Positions 33,713-45,100 of a stretch of 64,000 nt of DNA are shown piece after piece. Both the position numbers and the translations under genes were made by a program. The notes under the pieces were generated by a model. That model saw only the letters and a program-made list of their open reading frames with translations. It was not told the origin of the DNA and searched no databases. How positions within the stretch are numbered: the stretch's first letter is position 1; each line of letters opens with the position of its first letter. Source of the DNA: Kalmusia sp. IMI 367209 (lineage: Eukaryota; Ascomycota; Dothideomycetes; Pleosporales; Didymosphaeriaceae); the NCBI GenBank assembly GCA_027946365.1, contig JAPEUQ010000002.1:2542001-2606000 (forward strand). The letters run 5' to 3'.

Positions 33713-35427
33713 TTATTCCCTCTTCATACCGACTCTTCCAATACCTCTTAATCCCCAACTGAACAGCAAGGCTGTTGCTATGCTACCTGCAAGATTGTAC
33801 CAGAACGCTGCTCTGTACCCTTCCATCAGTGCCTGGGGACTCTCCTTGTTCTCCCACTTGCTATTTTCCGTCACGCTCGCTGCAATGAGACCACTCGTTG
33901 CTAGTCCTACGCTCTTACCAATTTGCGCAATCGTGTTGAACACGCCGCCTGCAAGCGCTTGCGTCTTCGCAGGAAATACAGATGTAATGACTAGATTTGA
34001 AACAGTGAAGAGTGCATCGGCGCCAATAGGGTTGAGTGCTACTGCAGGAAACGCGCATGCCCAATAAGTCCACTCAGGCTGGATGATGCACATGAGGAGC
34101 GCGCCGATGGATGACATTGCGATGCCAAAGATGACAGCCCAGTCCGCTCGGATCTTGTGCGCCAGGAGGCCCATGACCAAATTCGCCACAGCTCCCCGTA
34201 AGGGGGGCAGGTAAGAAGCGGATAGAGGTCTGGATTGCAGAGATCTCCTGCACATCTTGGAAGAAGAGTGTAAGGAAGGATTCGATAGCGTTAAAGATAC
34301 CCCACGTCATGAAAACACCAATACAAACAGTTGTGAAGATGCGGTTGCGCCAGAGGGGAGTTGGGAATGATGGCCGGTCTCCCAAGGCGCTCTTGACGTC
34401 CAACCCAGAAAATAAAGGCGGGAATTAGAGCAAGCGACACTAATAGCATGGATAAGGTAGTCGGTTGCCGAATGCTAGATCCGCTTTCGCTGATTATACT
34501 GTGTATGTCATCAGCAAGCGATGAGAGTTAGACGATGAATGACTTACGCGAAAGCGTATGAGAGCATGGCCAAAGAGGCACCTCCAATGGCGATTCCAAC
34601 CCAGTCGATCTCGGTACGAAGTCGCCTCCAGACATCCTTCTGCACTGCATCAACTTTGGGAAGACCGAAGAGTCCTATCACGAAGACCACGCTATTGATG
34701 ATGGCAGCAATGTGAAAACCCCATCTCCAGCCGATTGTGTTCGAGAACACACCACCGAGTGTGAGGCCCACAGAGAACCCAATCGGTTGCCCACCTCCCA
34801 TGGACGCGAAAGCGATGTTTCTGCTCTTGCCTTCGGGAAAGGTGCTCGTTATGATGCTAACGGCCGATGGCAAGCAGAAAGAAATCGCAATTCCAGCGAA
34901 AGCACGGAACACAATAAGCTGTGTTGATGTTTGCGCGAGGCCACAGGCCAATGTAAACACGGACTGCAAGACGCAGCCTGTAAGATACATTGGCCTGCTA
35001 CCGACAACATCGGCTACGGAACCGAGCAACAGCAACGTGCAACCGCATGCAAGCGCATATATCGAGATTGGCCTACGTTTTGTTAGTATTTTGCGGTCCT
35101 TCAAACTAAGACCTATGCGACTCACCACAGCAGCAGACTAGGCGGGATGTTCAATTCCTGCGCCATTGTCGGTAGGCCAACAGTCACCAAACCCGCCAAC
35201 AGCGTACTAATCATTGTCACGCACACCACCGTGACTAATACAATCGCCGTCGTTCCCTTAGTTGGGGACTGCAGCGCCTCCGAAGTGACTGTATTGATTG
35301 GCTGAAGATCTTCTGCCAATGTCGGTGTGTCATCGCTCTTGACGTGCAAACTAGGAGGCTGCGTAAGAGTTATGGGCGTCGACGCCGCATAGGGCTCCAA
35401 TTCGATCGATGTAGACGAGCGCGACAT
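33713..35427 (-). CDS. MFS transporter, DHA2-like (two frame breaks)
   Basis: Exons 35126-35427, 34548-35072 and 33713-34498 give about 536 aa. DHA2-type transporters are 14-span proton antiporters exporting drugs or metabolites at the plasma membrane. The cytosolic N-terminus of about 70 residues is followed by motif A (GSVADVVGSRPMY), motif B (IVFRAFAGIAISFCLPSA) and the antiporter motif region GGGQPIGFSVGLTLGG, and the last span pair ends in SWGLRGIGRVGMKRE. Two single-base insertions, each in a four-base run (34355-34358 and 34194-34197), shift the frame from IIPNS to LWRNRIFTTV and from LPAPLTG to AVANLVMGLL. Exon 3 length is correct if both extra bases are ignored. The start at 35427 (MSRSSTSIELEP) is preferred over upstream non-ATG starts. 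Confidence 0.88.
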
Positions 35428-35916
35428 GTTTAATAGGTGAAGTATGCCCCGCAGGTACCAGAAAGAGTTCGGTCGTTGATTTAGAGCAGCGGGGAAATGG
35501 CTTTTAATTTCCTGCGAGGTGCGGAACAACGCCGAAGCTAAGGAAGGCTCTAGTAATCCATCACCATGGGATTTACGTGGACTAGATTCCTACGATGTCT
35601 TTCGATCTCTGGGCAACTCTCGGCATGGCCCGTGACTTTCTTAGAGATACACGCCGCTCAATGCAGCATAGTTGATTGTGGATGTTGTTTTATGCACCCT
35701 TGCGACATCGGTGTGGCTAATGAAGACGTGCTATGACGTCACTCGATAGTACGGCTTGCGAATCGACCAAATCTATGGTAGAAATGTAGAGAGTAGACAG
35801 TAGTGCATGGGAAAAAAGTATTAATTTTTTTGTATTGCCACGAAACTACTGTAATCCACAGGTGAGTCACCTCTCGCAAACACTGTAGCAGCGCACACAC
35901 CGAATAGAACATCAAA
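35428..35916. other. intergenic
   Basis: About 490 bp; promoter of the MFS gene and 3' region of the F-box-like gene. No site supported. Confidence 0.4.
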
Positions 35917-37188
35917 TCACCCTCGGTGTTCATCGCCTTGCCAAACATCGCGCATTGTGCCCTCGAGGTCATCAACCAAGAAACTCCTCAGCCATCGCCA
36001 CCATTTTACGAACCAGCTCGTTCTTGCTGAAGGCACCCGGAGTCTGCGGATCGAACTCACTATTGTCTCCGTCGCCAGTTCCGAATGACTCAATCGTCGC
36101 GTGTCTACTATTTGAGTCATCCACTTGTGGCCATCCGCACCTTTCGAAAGCTCGCCAAGGTCTCTCTCTATCTCGAGGCTCAGTGTCTTTCCCTGCTTGC
36201 CGAAACGTGAACCGTGGCTACGTACAAGCCATAAACGCGTCTCGCAACCTTCCACTGCGCATGTGTATATTTGCTCAGTTGGCTGCCAAACCCAAGGAAC
36301 AAAAGATCCGAACATAGCGCATGTACTCCTGACAGCTGAGACAGTATGCCTTGCCGAGACTTGGGAGCTCGAGGCCGGTCGTATGAGGGAAAACGGAGTC
36401 CATGATGTAACGTCATTCGTATGCAGATGCGGACACACCTGCCAATTTGCTCTTCTGAATGCTTCCCATATGGTCTCTTTGTTGAGCTCGTGATCAACAA
36501 AACAGAGATTCAATGTAACCTCTACCTTCGTCTCCCATCTCCCATCCACTTCGACTTCGTAAAGCCTTGAATTCGAGCTGACCCCGTAGCGAGAGTACTG
36601 ACACTGACTGCAGTGGTATTTGGGACATTTGAAATTTGTCGACTTAGTCCTCAGTCCTGCATAAGTCAAACGACTGTGAGAACAAATCTGCAGCACGCCC
36701 TGGCTACCGATACATGCTCTCTTCTCAGGCTCTTTTGCTAGTTCGTTGGCCGTGAAGCACTCGCTGAAGTGTGCTGATCGGCAGATGGCGCACGCTAATC
36801 TTTCGCATCCCAATTGTCCGCCCCTCTCTTTAGCACATAATGCTCGGAACTCAGCTAGCCTGATTAGGTTTGTATATGCTATGCGATCTCGTATCGACAA
36901 GGAATCATCCTGCGCCGTGGTGCTGTGTAAAAGAGCGCGAAAGCGCCTACAAGTAGCACGGAAGGTCATTTGGGTCACCTTAGTAGAACGTGTTGATTGA
37001 TCGTATCGGTAGATTGGACGTTGTACGTGAATTGGGCTTTGATCGAGATAGCCATCGATTTCTAGGATGAGTTCCGCGGGAAGTTTGTGCAGGCTGCTCG
37101 AAGCCCAGTTACGAGAGGTGATGTGTTCGTTCGGGTGTGGCTTGAAGGCGGCTTGGTCAAGCTGCTTCCTAGAGATATTCGAACCCAT
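35917..37188 (-). CDS. F-box-like protein with possible N-myristoylation signal
   Basis: A single exon encodes 423 aa from the ATG at 37188. The open frame extends 30 codons upstream, but MGSNISRK at this ATG matches the N-myristoylation pattern (Gly2, Ser6) and is a better start. Residues 33-75 (SLHKLPAELILEIDGYL and onward) resemble an F-box, followed by MTFRATCRRFRALLHS, typical of fungal F-box proteins. The middle contains Cys/His pairs (CERLACAICRSAHF, CPKYHCSQCQYSR) that could bind zinc. F-box proteins recruit substrates to SCF ubiquitin ligases; the substrate is unknown. Similar proteins form large, fast-evolving families in Pleosporales. Confidence 0.65.
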   Translation of the reverse strand: MGSNISRKQLDQAAFKPHPNEHITSRNWASSSLHKLPAELILEIDGYLDQSPIHVQRPIYRYDQSTRSTKVTQMTFRATCRRFRALLHSTTAQDDSLSIRDRIAYTNLIRLAEFRALCAKERGGQLGCERLACAICRSAHFSECFTANELAKEPEKRACIGSQGVLQICSHSRLTYAGLRTKSTNFKCPKYHCSQCQYSRYGVSSNSRLYEVEVDGRWETKVEVTLNLCFVDHELNKETIWEAFRRANWQVCPHLHTNDVTSWTPFSLIRPASSSQVSARHTVSAVRSTCAMFGSFVPWVWQPTEQIYTCAVEGCETRLWLVRSHGSRFGKQGKTLSLEIERDLGELSKGADGHKWMTQIVDTRRLSHSELATETIVSSIRRLRVPSARTSWFVKWWRWLRSFLVDDLEGTMRDVWQGDEHRG

Positions 37189-37921
37189 GATCAGAGAACA
37201 ATAGTTGTCATTCAGAAGGTGACATTCAGCAGGTATTTTGTGGTTATGTAGGTAAAACATTTGAATGGGTGCGTGCAAAGCAATAGCTATATAGCATGAT
37301 TGATGCCTAATTCAATCGCGTGTACTTGGCAGTGGCCCAGCGTCGCGATGCCCTTGCTAAACGCAGCGGAACGCACCTTTGTCGAATGTATCACCCCGGC
37401 GCCTTGAATACCACATCATCGTTTAAGCACCAAACACTTGGGCATGATGCTACACATGTACCTCCTAAGTTTATGTACGCATGTACACTAACCTTTTTTG
37501 AGTAATAGGCGAACCGAAACCTTAAAGTACCACAACTGACAACCACACCATCAAATATAGTGATGCTCAAGGCGATTTGCATGTTCGAATAATCCTATTC
37601 ACGCTAAATTTGACCTTCAAAAAAGCTATAGTAAGACAACATTATATTATGATTGCTCAAAAGGAGCATTGCATAATCGTACTGCCAATCGCTTAGTCTA
37701 TCAGCCGTGACATTACCAAATCCACCGAAATCCAAATCTAAAGAGTGGCTGTTGTCTTCCCAAAGGTCGGTCAACCAATTAAGGTGATTGACAAAGAAGA
37801 AGTTTACACAAAAGCCATACCAACTCCAATGCTATGCAAAATCAAAATGTCCACCAAATCGAAGCGCTATGCAATTCATCCCTTCTATGTCTCTAAGCTA
37901 CGTTGTGCTGATTGTAGCAAA
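37189..37921. other. intergenic
   Basis: About 730 bp; promoter of the F-box-like gene and 3' region of the cupin gene. The plus-strand open frame 37745-38398 is mostly antisense to the cupin and is not called. Confidence 0.4.
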
Positions 37922-38819
37922 TCAGTAGCCGCTAGGCTTGGGCGTCTGCTCCCCAGTCTGGTACCCCTGGGACTTGCACCTTGCCAAGCAGATGTCGATG
38001 CTCTGCGCGATGTTGGCGGGAATAGCCTTGCGGAACTGCTCGATGTTCTTCCCATCAATCGTCTTCGGGAATCCGAGCGTGGCATTAACAACATCGGGAT
38101 TGAGACCAAAGAAGTTCTGCGCAACCTGGGAGGTGCCGGGATCCTCGTTGTTGAGGGCAGCGACGAATGTGGCGGGTGCGCATTCATTGTTGATCTGGTA
38201 ATGGATGCTGCCTTGAGGGAAAACAGTGCCCTGGAACTTGGAGAGGGTCCCGGCGATCTCGGCATTTTGACCGGCCTTGACGAGGCCGTTTTCGAGGATG
38301 TAGCCGAAGTCTATTTTGCCCTCGACGACGGTGAGGAACTCGGTGGCGCGGGGATGTACGTGAGGAGTGTTAATGCCGCAGGCGTCGAGGAAACCTAGCG
38401 TGGTAGAAATGCCCAAGCCAGTGAGGATGGGGAAGGTCTCAATGTTCTGGTAGACATGTTAGCCTAATGATGGAGATGATAAAAGATGGTGAGTAAATAC
38501 GTACAGCAGCCTTCGTAGCTCCACCCAAGGCACCAGGTGCAGGTGTTGCCCCATTGAAATTGAAAACGACGAGATTCTTGAGAGCATCGGCAGATAGGAG
38601 CGCCTCTCCCTTAGCAGTGAGGAGGCGCTGGAAACGCTTGATAGCCGTCGGAGCACTGAAGAGATCACGGAACAATGAGGCTTGCTGTTCGGGATCAGGC
38701 GTAGGCGCTGCCGCGGGAGTTGCGCTGGGAGTTGTCACAGTCGACAAAGTCGGCTGAGGAAGAGCCTGGACGGCGGAGAAAGCAACGGCCGCGACGAGAG
38801 TCTTGGTGATGGTGACCAT
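37922..38819 (-). CDS. secreted cupin, germin/spherulin-like
   Basis: Exons 38505-38819 and 37922-38446, with a 58-nt intron (GTACGT...GCTAAC...CCAG), give 279 aa. A signal peptide (MVTITKTLVAAVAFSAVQA) and a Pro/Thr/Ala spacer precede the cupin. Cupin motif 1 is GINTPHVHPRATEFLTVVEG (His, His and Glu metal ligands) and motif 2 is FPQGSIHYQINN (third His). Germin-like cupins bind Mn or similar metals and act as oxalate oxidases, superoxide dismutases or structural proteins; spherulin 1 is an encystment protein. The enzymatic activity of this one cannot be told. C-terminal CLARCKSQGYQTGEQTPKPSGY is a short tail. A TATA-like box lies about 165 bp upstream. Confidence 0.86.
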
Positions 38820-39989
38820 TTTGATTAAGCTGATTAAATCGTTGATGTAGCGGGAATGCTCAGCAACAAGGAAATAGAGAGAGATAGGGAAAAATGAAAA
38901 AGAGATGAGAGTATGATTTTCTGCTTTGTAGGCAATGAGATACTGAGATGAGGATCATATCGTCGTGGTACGTCGAGATGTCTTTATACCCATAAAATCG
39001 CTTTGCACCTCGATGATGCTGACGGTCTAACGGCCATTGACGGTCAAGGCATTCACGGGAACATTGCGACCCGGAGGATGCTCATTGCGCTGAGCCTCGA
39101 CAGCTGCCATGTGCACCAGCTTTTGCCCTAAGAATAAGGTTGTTTCTTAGCAAAGAGAAGCTTATTTTTTGTGTAGAGCTGCTAAGTATACGATTGGGCG
39201 CACGTTTTGAAACACGACGTGTTGTTCACCGTCAGCCAGATGGCCGGGAAGCATTGACCCGTGGCGCTAAATGAGGCTGCGCAATTGACATGATGACTGA
39301 CGGGCGGTAAATCGGGAGCTGGTTGTCCGCACCGGGGCAAGAGAGATCTGTGCGACGTGGAGGCGCCTATTCAGTGGCTTATTTGCTTGCAAATTGCGAT
39401 GGTCTAGTATGTGGATTGGGCTGCAGGATGGCTGGTGGTGACAAGGTGTTTATAGTTAGGCAACGGGCGCCTTCGTCTCTGGCACCTCCGAGCTATCTGG
39501 GCAAGCAAAGTAGAACACACAACAAAATTGCCACAAATAACTCGACTAATTAGATAGCAACGAGCCTACGTGCTACTCGGTGGAGTCGTTTCGAGCAAAG
39601 TTCTATGTTGAAAATGATGACAAGATGCACTGCTAGCACGGGCCTAGCCCCCAGATTTAGTAGTCTTAGCGGAGGCTGGGTCAGCATTGCCCATAAATAG
39701 GGCAGGATTCAACAACAACTTTTCGCCCATCTTAGCTGGCGATTTTCGCATCTCGGAAATTCTGCGATGGCGCAAACCAAGATTCGCTGAGTCTTCAGTC
39801 CCAAAGGAGTTTCCGGCTAGCTTAGCAATGTGAGTGCAAAAATAATAGATTGAGAAGAGCTGAAACATAAAGATACCACAACACGCTAACAGATGCTCGC
39901 TGATGAAATGCTGAACGGCAGAGGGAAAGAGATGAACATGAACCGATACAGTCTATGCGCTTCGTAACTCGGCCGTAATCAAATGAAAA
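38820..39989. other. intergenic
   Basis: About 1.17 kb. The first 200 bp is the cupin promoter and 5' leader, purine-rich on the plus strand (pyrimidine-rich in the transcript). No gene is supported in the rest. Confidence 0.4.
38983..38988 (-). promoter_or_regulatory. TATA-box candidate of the cupin gene
   Basis: TATAAA on the minus strand, about 165 bp before the cupin ATG and followed by a pyrimidine-rich leader. Position is plausible for a strongly expressed fungal gene with a 100-nt 5' UTR. Confidence 0.4.
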
Positions 39990-40907
39990 CTATGCCACCG
40001 ACTCTACTTCCATCCATTCCTCAACGTGACAGAAGGGCAGCTCATCAAGCGTAAAGGCGTCGTCAGAAGGAATAGACGGTGGGCCTTGCGTATGGACGAT
40101 CCCTCCATCCTCTGGTTCTTCCACTTCCGCAATATTGTTGGCGTTCGAGAAGCCTCTATCTTCGAAAACCAGAGAGGACCGATCACCAGGACCTCGTACC
40201 CGTCGGCGAAGGCGGCGAGCGGATTCGTCGACGTCGTCTAGTGGATCGTTGTCGGAGTAACTGCTGTCGCCTTCGACGCTCATGCTGTACGTGCGCTTGA
40301 TCTTGTAGATCCCAGCGCTCCACCTCTTCTTTTTCTTTCGATATATTCGTTGTCTTGTCTCTTCGTCATCAGAGGAATTTTCCTCCAATTGGATCTCCTT
40401 GATCTTGTCGATGATTCCATTGTCATCCAGTCTTGATCCACTCCTCTCGCTTTTCGCATCTTCGAAATGATCCGGCCGCACGACTTCTATATCGCTATCA
40501 TAGCCTGGCTCGCTGTCCAGATATTCGAGTACAAAGCTGATGTCGCCTTCTTCAGCCCTGCGGAACGGCCGTACTTCTTCGTAAGCGCTGTCCTCGTCAG
40601 ATGCGTCGTCATCTTCAGAGTCTTGTGGAGTTGTTGCGCAGGCAGGACCAGATGCAGTTGACGGTCGGGAGGATGCGCCCCTTGACTGTGGCCTGGTGAA
40701 GTGGAATTGCGGTCCCTGTCCGATGGGCTTGATGAACTCCAGTGGCGGGGACTGCATGAGGTGCGCTAGGCCCATCCGCTTATGGCTGGGCGAAGGGTGG
40801 TTATCTTGTGGTGGAAAATATGCGTGGGTGCGAGTGCCAGGCGTCATGGGCGGCGACGACGGGCCGTTCGCAAAGGTGAAGACTGGCGGGCGTTCGGTTG
40901 TCTCCAT
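39990..40907 (-). CDS. hypothetical acidic/basic disordered protein
   Basis: A single exon of 305 aa from the ATG at 40907 (METTERPPVFTF); the frame is open for 28 codons upstream. The N-terminal third is Pro/Ser-rich (PPMTPGTRTHAYFPP, SPSHKRMGLAHLMQSPP), the middle is acidic (DSEDDDASDEDSAYEE), followed by IDKIKEIQLEENSSDDEE, a basic stretch YRKKKKRWSAGIYKIKRTYS that could be a nuclear localisation signal, and a second RRLRRRVRGPG cluster. I do not recognise the family. It is divergently placed from the coatomer gene 1.2 kb away. Confidence 0.6.
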   Translation of the reverse strand: METTERPPVFTFANGPSSPPMTPGTRTHAYFPPQDNHPSPSHKRMGLAHLMQSPPLEFIKPIGQGPQFHFTRPQSRGASSRPSTASGPACATTPQDSEDDDASDEDSAYEEVRPFRRAEEGDISFVLEYLDSEPGYDSDIEVVRPDHFEDAKSERSGSRLDDNGIIDKIKEIQLEENSSDDEETRQRIYRKKKKRWSAGIYKIKRTYSMSVEGDSSYSDNDPLDDVDESARRLRRRVRGPGDRSSLVFEDRGFSNANNIAEVEEPEDGGIVHTQGPPSIPSDDAFTLDELPFCHVEEWMEVESVA

Positions 40908-42129
40908 GGCGGAGCAGCGGAGATGGTGGTGTTGTTCACCGGAAAAGCCCCGCGAGGCTACGAGGCGAATATCAAAAACGTAGGTGCTCACAAATTCAGT
41001 CGAAAGTTCCAGCGCTCAGGGAATCAGGTGCCGGTGGACGAGTGGTATGTGCGATAGGTGAGGAAAGAGTTTTGCAGACAGTATCATTTTCTAGAAGTGA
41101 TTTGGAAGTGTTTTGACTGCGAGACTGAGCGGCCAGTGGAGGGCGGGCAGGTGGGAGAGCTTTACAGGACAGACCCTGCACACCTGGGCTTATCGTGCGT
41201 GCGGGTGGAGGAGAAAACAATGCTATAGGCAGCAATGCAGGAATTGCAGGTCGGAGGCCAGATTAGCCACAGAGTGCTGTCAGTCCGGAGCGGTGCGAGT
41301 GCGCGGTGGCCGAATGAGCAGGGCAGAGGGGACGAGGGCAGAAGAGGCGGCTGCGGTGCTCCCTTGGGCCTTGCTTTGAGCGGGGACACGGGCAGATATT
41401 CACCTGCGTTTCAGCGCTGAGCTGGCGGCAGCGGCGCGCGTCACGTCTCGAGAGTTTTTTTCCCTGCTCTGACTGCACAGCGTCCGATATGTGTTCGCCA
41501 GCGATTAGCGGCCGGCGTCTGCCAGCGTGCAGCGTAGACTCGAACAATCTCACCTTGCGTCGCGCACGGCGGCCTCGCCCAATGGCCTTGCAGCGCAAAA
41601 TTAGAGCGCGCAGGGCTGCCGGGTTCTGCTGGCACGCCGTGAACAGCTGGCGGGGCAGCGATTGGTGAGTGGGCGGGGCAGGCCAGTCTGGCGACCCGCA
41701 GCGGCGCGAGACTCAGAGGGCCGTGTCGACGATGAGGCTCTGCGGCGGGCGAGGGGTGTGGCCAGGTGGTGTGGGCGACGGAATTGGCAGAACTGGCAGA
41801 ATCGATGCCTGAGGGCGCCCACGATTGCATTTTTGACATGGTCCAGCCGTGCCCTGCGATGTCGAGGTTTGATATCACGTGGGGCGGGGAAGGCTGGTAA
41901 GCGCGCTAGGCCCTCCAAGGCAAGGTGCCTTCCGCACTTACTCCGTGGACACATTGAACATTTGGCGAGTACACAGCTCGACCAGAGGCAGCAGCACCGC
42001 CAGCGACCGCACGCCATTCACTATCTTCCCCCTCTTGTCCCTCCCGCCTCCCGGTCTGCTGCCATTGCCTTTGCCCATTGAAGCCGTTCTTCGCGCCCTC
42101 GGAGCTGCGGCTGCTCCAACACCGCCATC
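40908..42129. other. divergent, GC-rich promoter region
   Basis: About 1.2 kb between the acidic protein gene (-) and coatomer alpha (+). It is clearly GC-richer than other gaps, which produces many overlapping open frames on both strands; none has a family motif. Confidence 0.4.
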
Positions 42130-45100
42130 ATGGCCTCCTCCCCATCCATGTTGACCAAGGCATGTAGCTAGCTTCCCGCCATGCGACCCCAGCAACTAAC
42201 CGCCTGCAGTTCGAGTCCAAGTCCTCGCGGGCAAAGGGCATTGCCTTTCACCCCAAGAGGTACCTCCACGCCTCTCCTCCCTGCCCTCACCGCTGCTGAC
42301 CGCCCCAGGCCATGGATTCTAGTATCGCTGCATTCCTCAACCATCCAATTGTGGGACTACCGCATGGGTACCCTCATAGACCGCTTCGAAGAGCATGATG
42401 GGCCGGTCCGCGGCATTGACTTCCACAAGACACAGCCATTGTTCGTCTCTGGCGGCGATGACTACAAGATCAAGGTCTGGTCGTACCAGACACGGAGGTG
42501 CCTGTTCACGTTGAACGGCCATTTGGACTATGTCCGCACCGTCTTTTTCCACCACGAGCTCCCGTGGATATTGAGTAGCTCCGATGACCAGACAATTCGC
42601 ATATGGAACTGGCAGAACCGATCGCTCATTTGCACCATGACTGGCCACAACCACTACACCATGTGCGCGCAGTTCCACCCTAAAGAAGACCTCATCGTTT
42701 CTGCCTCGCTCGACCAGTCCGTTCGTGTATGGGATATATCAGGCCTGAGAAAGAAGCACTCGGCACCGACCGCCATGTCGTTCGAGGACCAGATGGCGCG
42801 CGCCAATCAGAACCAGGCTGACATGTTTGGAAACACGGATGCGGTTGTAAAGTTCGTGCTTGAGGGCCATGACCGCGGTGTGAATTGGGTTGCATTCCAT
42901 CCTACACTCCCTCTCATCGTTTCGGCGGGCGATGATAGGTTGGTGAAATTGTGGAGAATGTCGGAGACCAAAGCATGGGAGGTGGACACCTGCCGAGGAC
43001 ACTTCCAGAATGCATCTGCATGTCTGTTCCACCCGCACCAGGACCTCATACTTTCCGTTGGCGAGGACAAGACCGTACGCGTATGGGATCTGAATCGTCG
43101 TACCTCTGTGCAGTCTTTCAAGAGAGAGAATGATCGATTTTGGGTGATTGCTGCGCATCCGGAGATCAACCTGTTTGCAGCCGGTCACGACAATGGAGTC
43201 ATGGTGTTCAAGCTCGAGCGTGAGCGCCCAGCATCTACAGTTTAGCAAAACCAGCTGTTTTATATCACAAAGGAGAAGCACGTGCGCTCGTACGACTTCC
43301 AGAAGAACGTCGAGTCTCCTTCAATGCTTTCCTTGAAGAAGCTCGGAAGTGCCTGGGTTCCGCCGCGGACAATGTCTTACAACCCTGCTGAACGATCTAT
43401 ACTGGTGACCTCTCCAGCGGACAATGGCACGTACGAGCTCATTAGCCTCCCTCGCGATGCGTCCGGGGCTGTAGAGCCTACAGACACAAAGCGGGGTTCG
43501 GGTAGCTCGGCCGTCTTCGTCGCGCGTAACAGGTTCGCCGTCTTCAGTCAGTCGAACCAGCAGATTGACATCAAAGACTTGAGTAATTCTACCACAAAAA
43601 CAATCAAACCACCACACGGCACAACCGATATCTACTTCGGCGGAACCGGTAATCTGCTCTTAATTACACCGACTTCTGTAGTCCTTTACGATATTCAGGC
43701 TAAGAAGAACCTCGCTGAGCTTGCTGTGAATGGCGTCAAATACGTCGTCTGGTCATCCGACGGTCTTCACGTTGCCCTGTTGAGCAAACACAATGTTACC
43801 ATTGCCACTAAGAATCTCGAGCAAGTCAGCACACTTCACGAAACTATTCGCATCAAGAGCGCCACCTGGGATGATGCCGGTGTCCTTCTCTACTCGACCT
43901 TGAACCACGTCAAATACAGCTTAATGAACGGCGACAACGGCATTGTTCGTACGCTCGAGCATACCGTGTATTTAGTGAAGGTAAAGGGGCGCAACATCTA
44001 CTGCTTAGACCGAGCAGCAAAGCCCAAAGTTCTTCAGATCGATCCGACGGAATACCGATTCAAGCTCGCTTTAGTCAAACGGAACTACGACGAGATGCTC
44101 AACATCATCAAGAATTCCAGTCTTGTTGGACAGAGCATAATCTCCTACTTGCAGAAGAAGGGGTACCCGGAAATTGCGCTCCAGTTCGTTCAGGATCCGC
44201 AAACGCGCTTTGAACTCGCGATTGAGTGTGGAAATCTCGACGTTGCAGTGGAGATGGCTAAACAACTTGACCGACCAAAGCTCTGGCAACGTCTCAGCGT
44301 TGAATCCCTTGCGCACGGAAACCATCAGGTCGTGGAAATGACATATCAAAAACTCCGGAACTTTGACAAACTCTCTTTCCTTTATCTCTCCACGGGAGAC
44401 CAGGAAAAGCTGAAGCGTATGGCCAAGATTGCTGAGCATCGTGGTGACATGACCGCTCGCTTCCAAAACGCTCTCTACCTCGGGGACGTACAAAATCGCA
44501 TTGAAATGTTCCAAGAGATCGACCTTTATCCCCTCGCATACGCTACGGCAAAAGCACACGGTCTTGACGAGCAAGCTCAGTCGATACTAGAAGCTAGCGG
44601 TCTCACAGAGGATCAGATTAATCTGCCCTCCATCGGAACTCCGCTCACACCACCAAAGCCTATTGTTCCTACGCACAAGGCTAATTGGCCAACGCGTGCC
44701 GCATCTTCAACAGTCTTTGAGAGGGCTCTCATGGGTGAAGTCGAGGGTGTTGGTGCAGAAGAGCCGGCAGCGAATGGCTTTGGCGACGAAGATCTTCTAG
44801 GCGATGCCGAAGCGCCGAGTGCCGCTGCTGGTGAACTTGGTGGTGATGAAGAGGATGATGTCGGCGGCTGGGATATGGGCGACGATGGTGAGGCGGAAGT
44901 CGAAGACGACTTCGTTGAAGTTGAGGGTGCAGAGACCGGTGCAGGCAGCAGCGAGGCAGATCTGTGGGCTCGCAACTCGCCTTTGGCCGCCGATCACGTT
45001 GCGGCCGGTTCCTTCGAAACTGCTATGCAGCTCTTGAACCGACAGATAGGCGCTGTGAACTTCGCCCCGCTCGAATGGCGATTTGAAGAGATTTACCAAG

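Noticed and set aside
37745..38398. 217-codon plus-strand open frame
   Set aside because: It is antisense to the cupin exon 2, which has the full cupin motifs and a signal peptide.
43180..43250. Hidden intron ending at the TTTAG in coatomer alpha
   Set aside because: The only good donor (GTGAGC) would make a 26-nt intron, and donors farther upstream would remove the conserved [14 protein letters not shown] segment.
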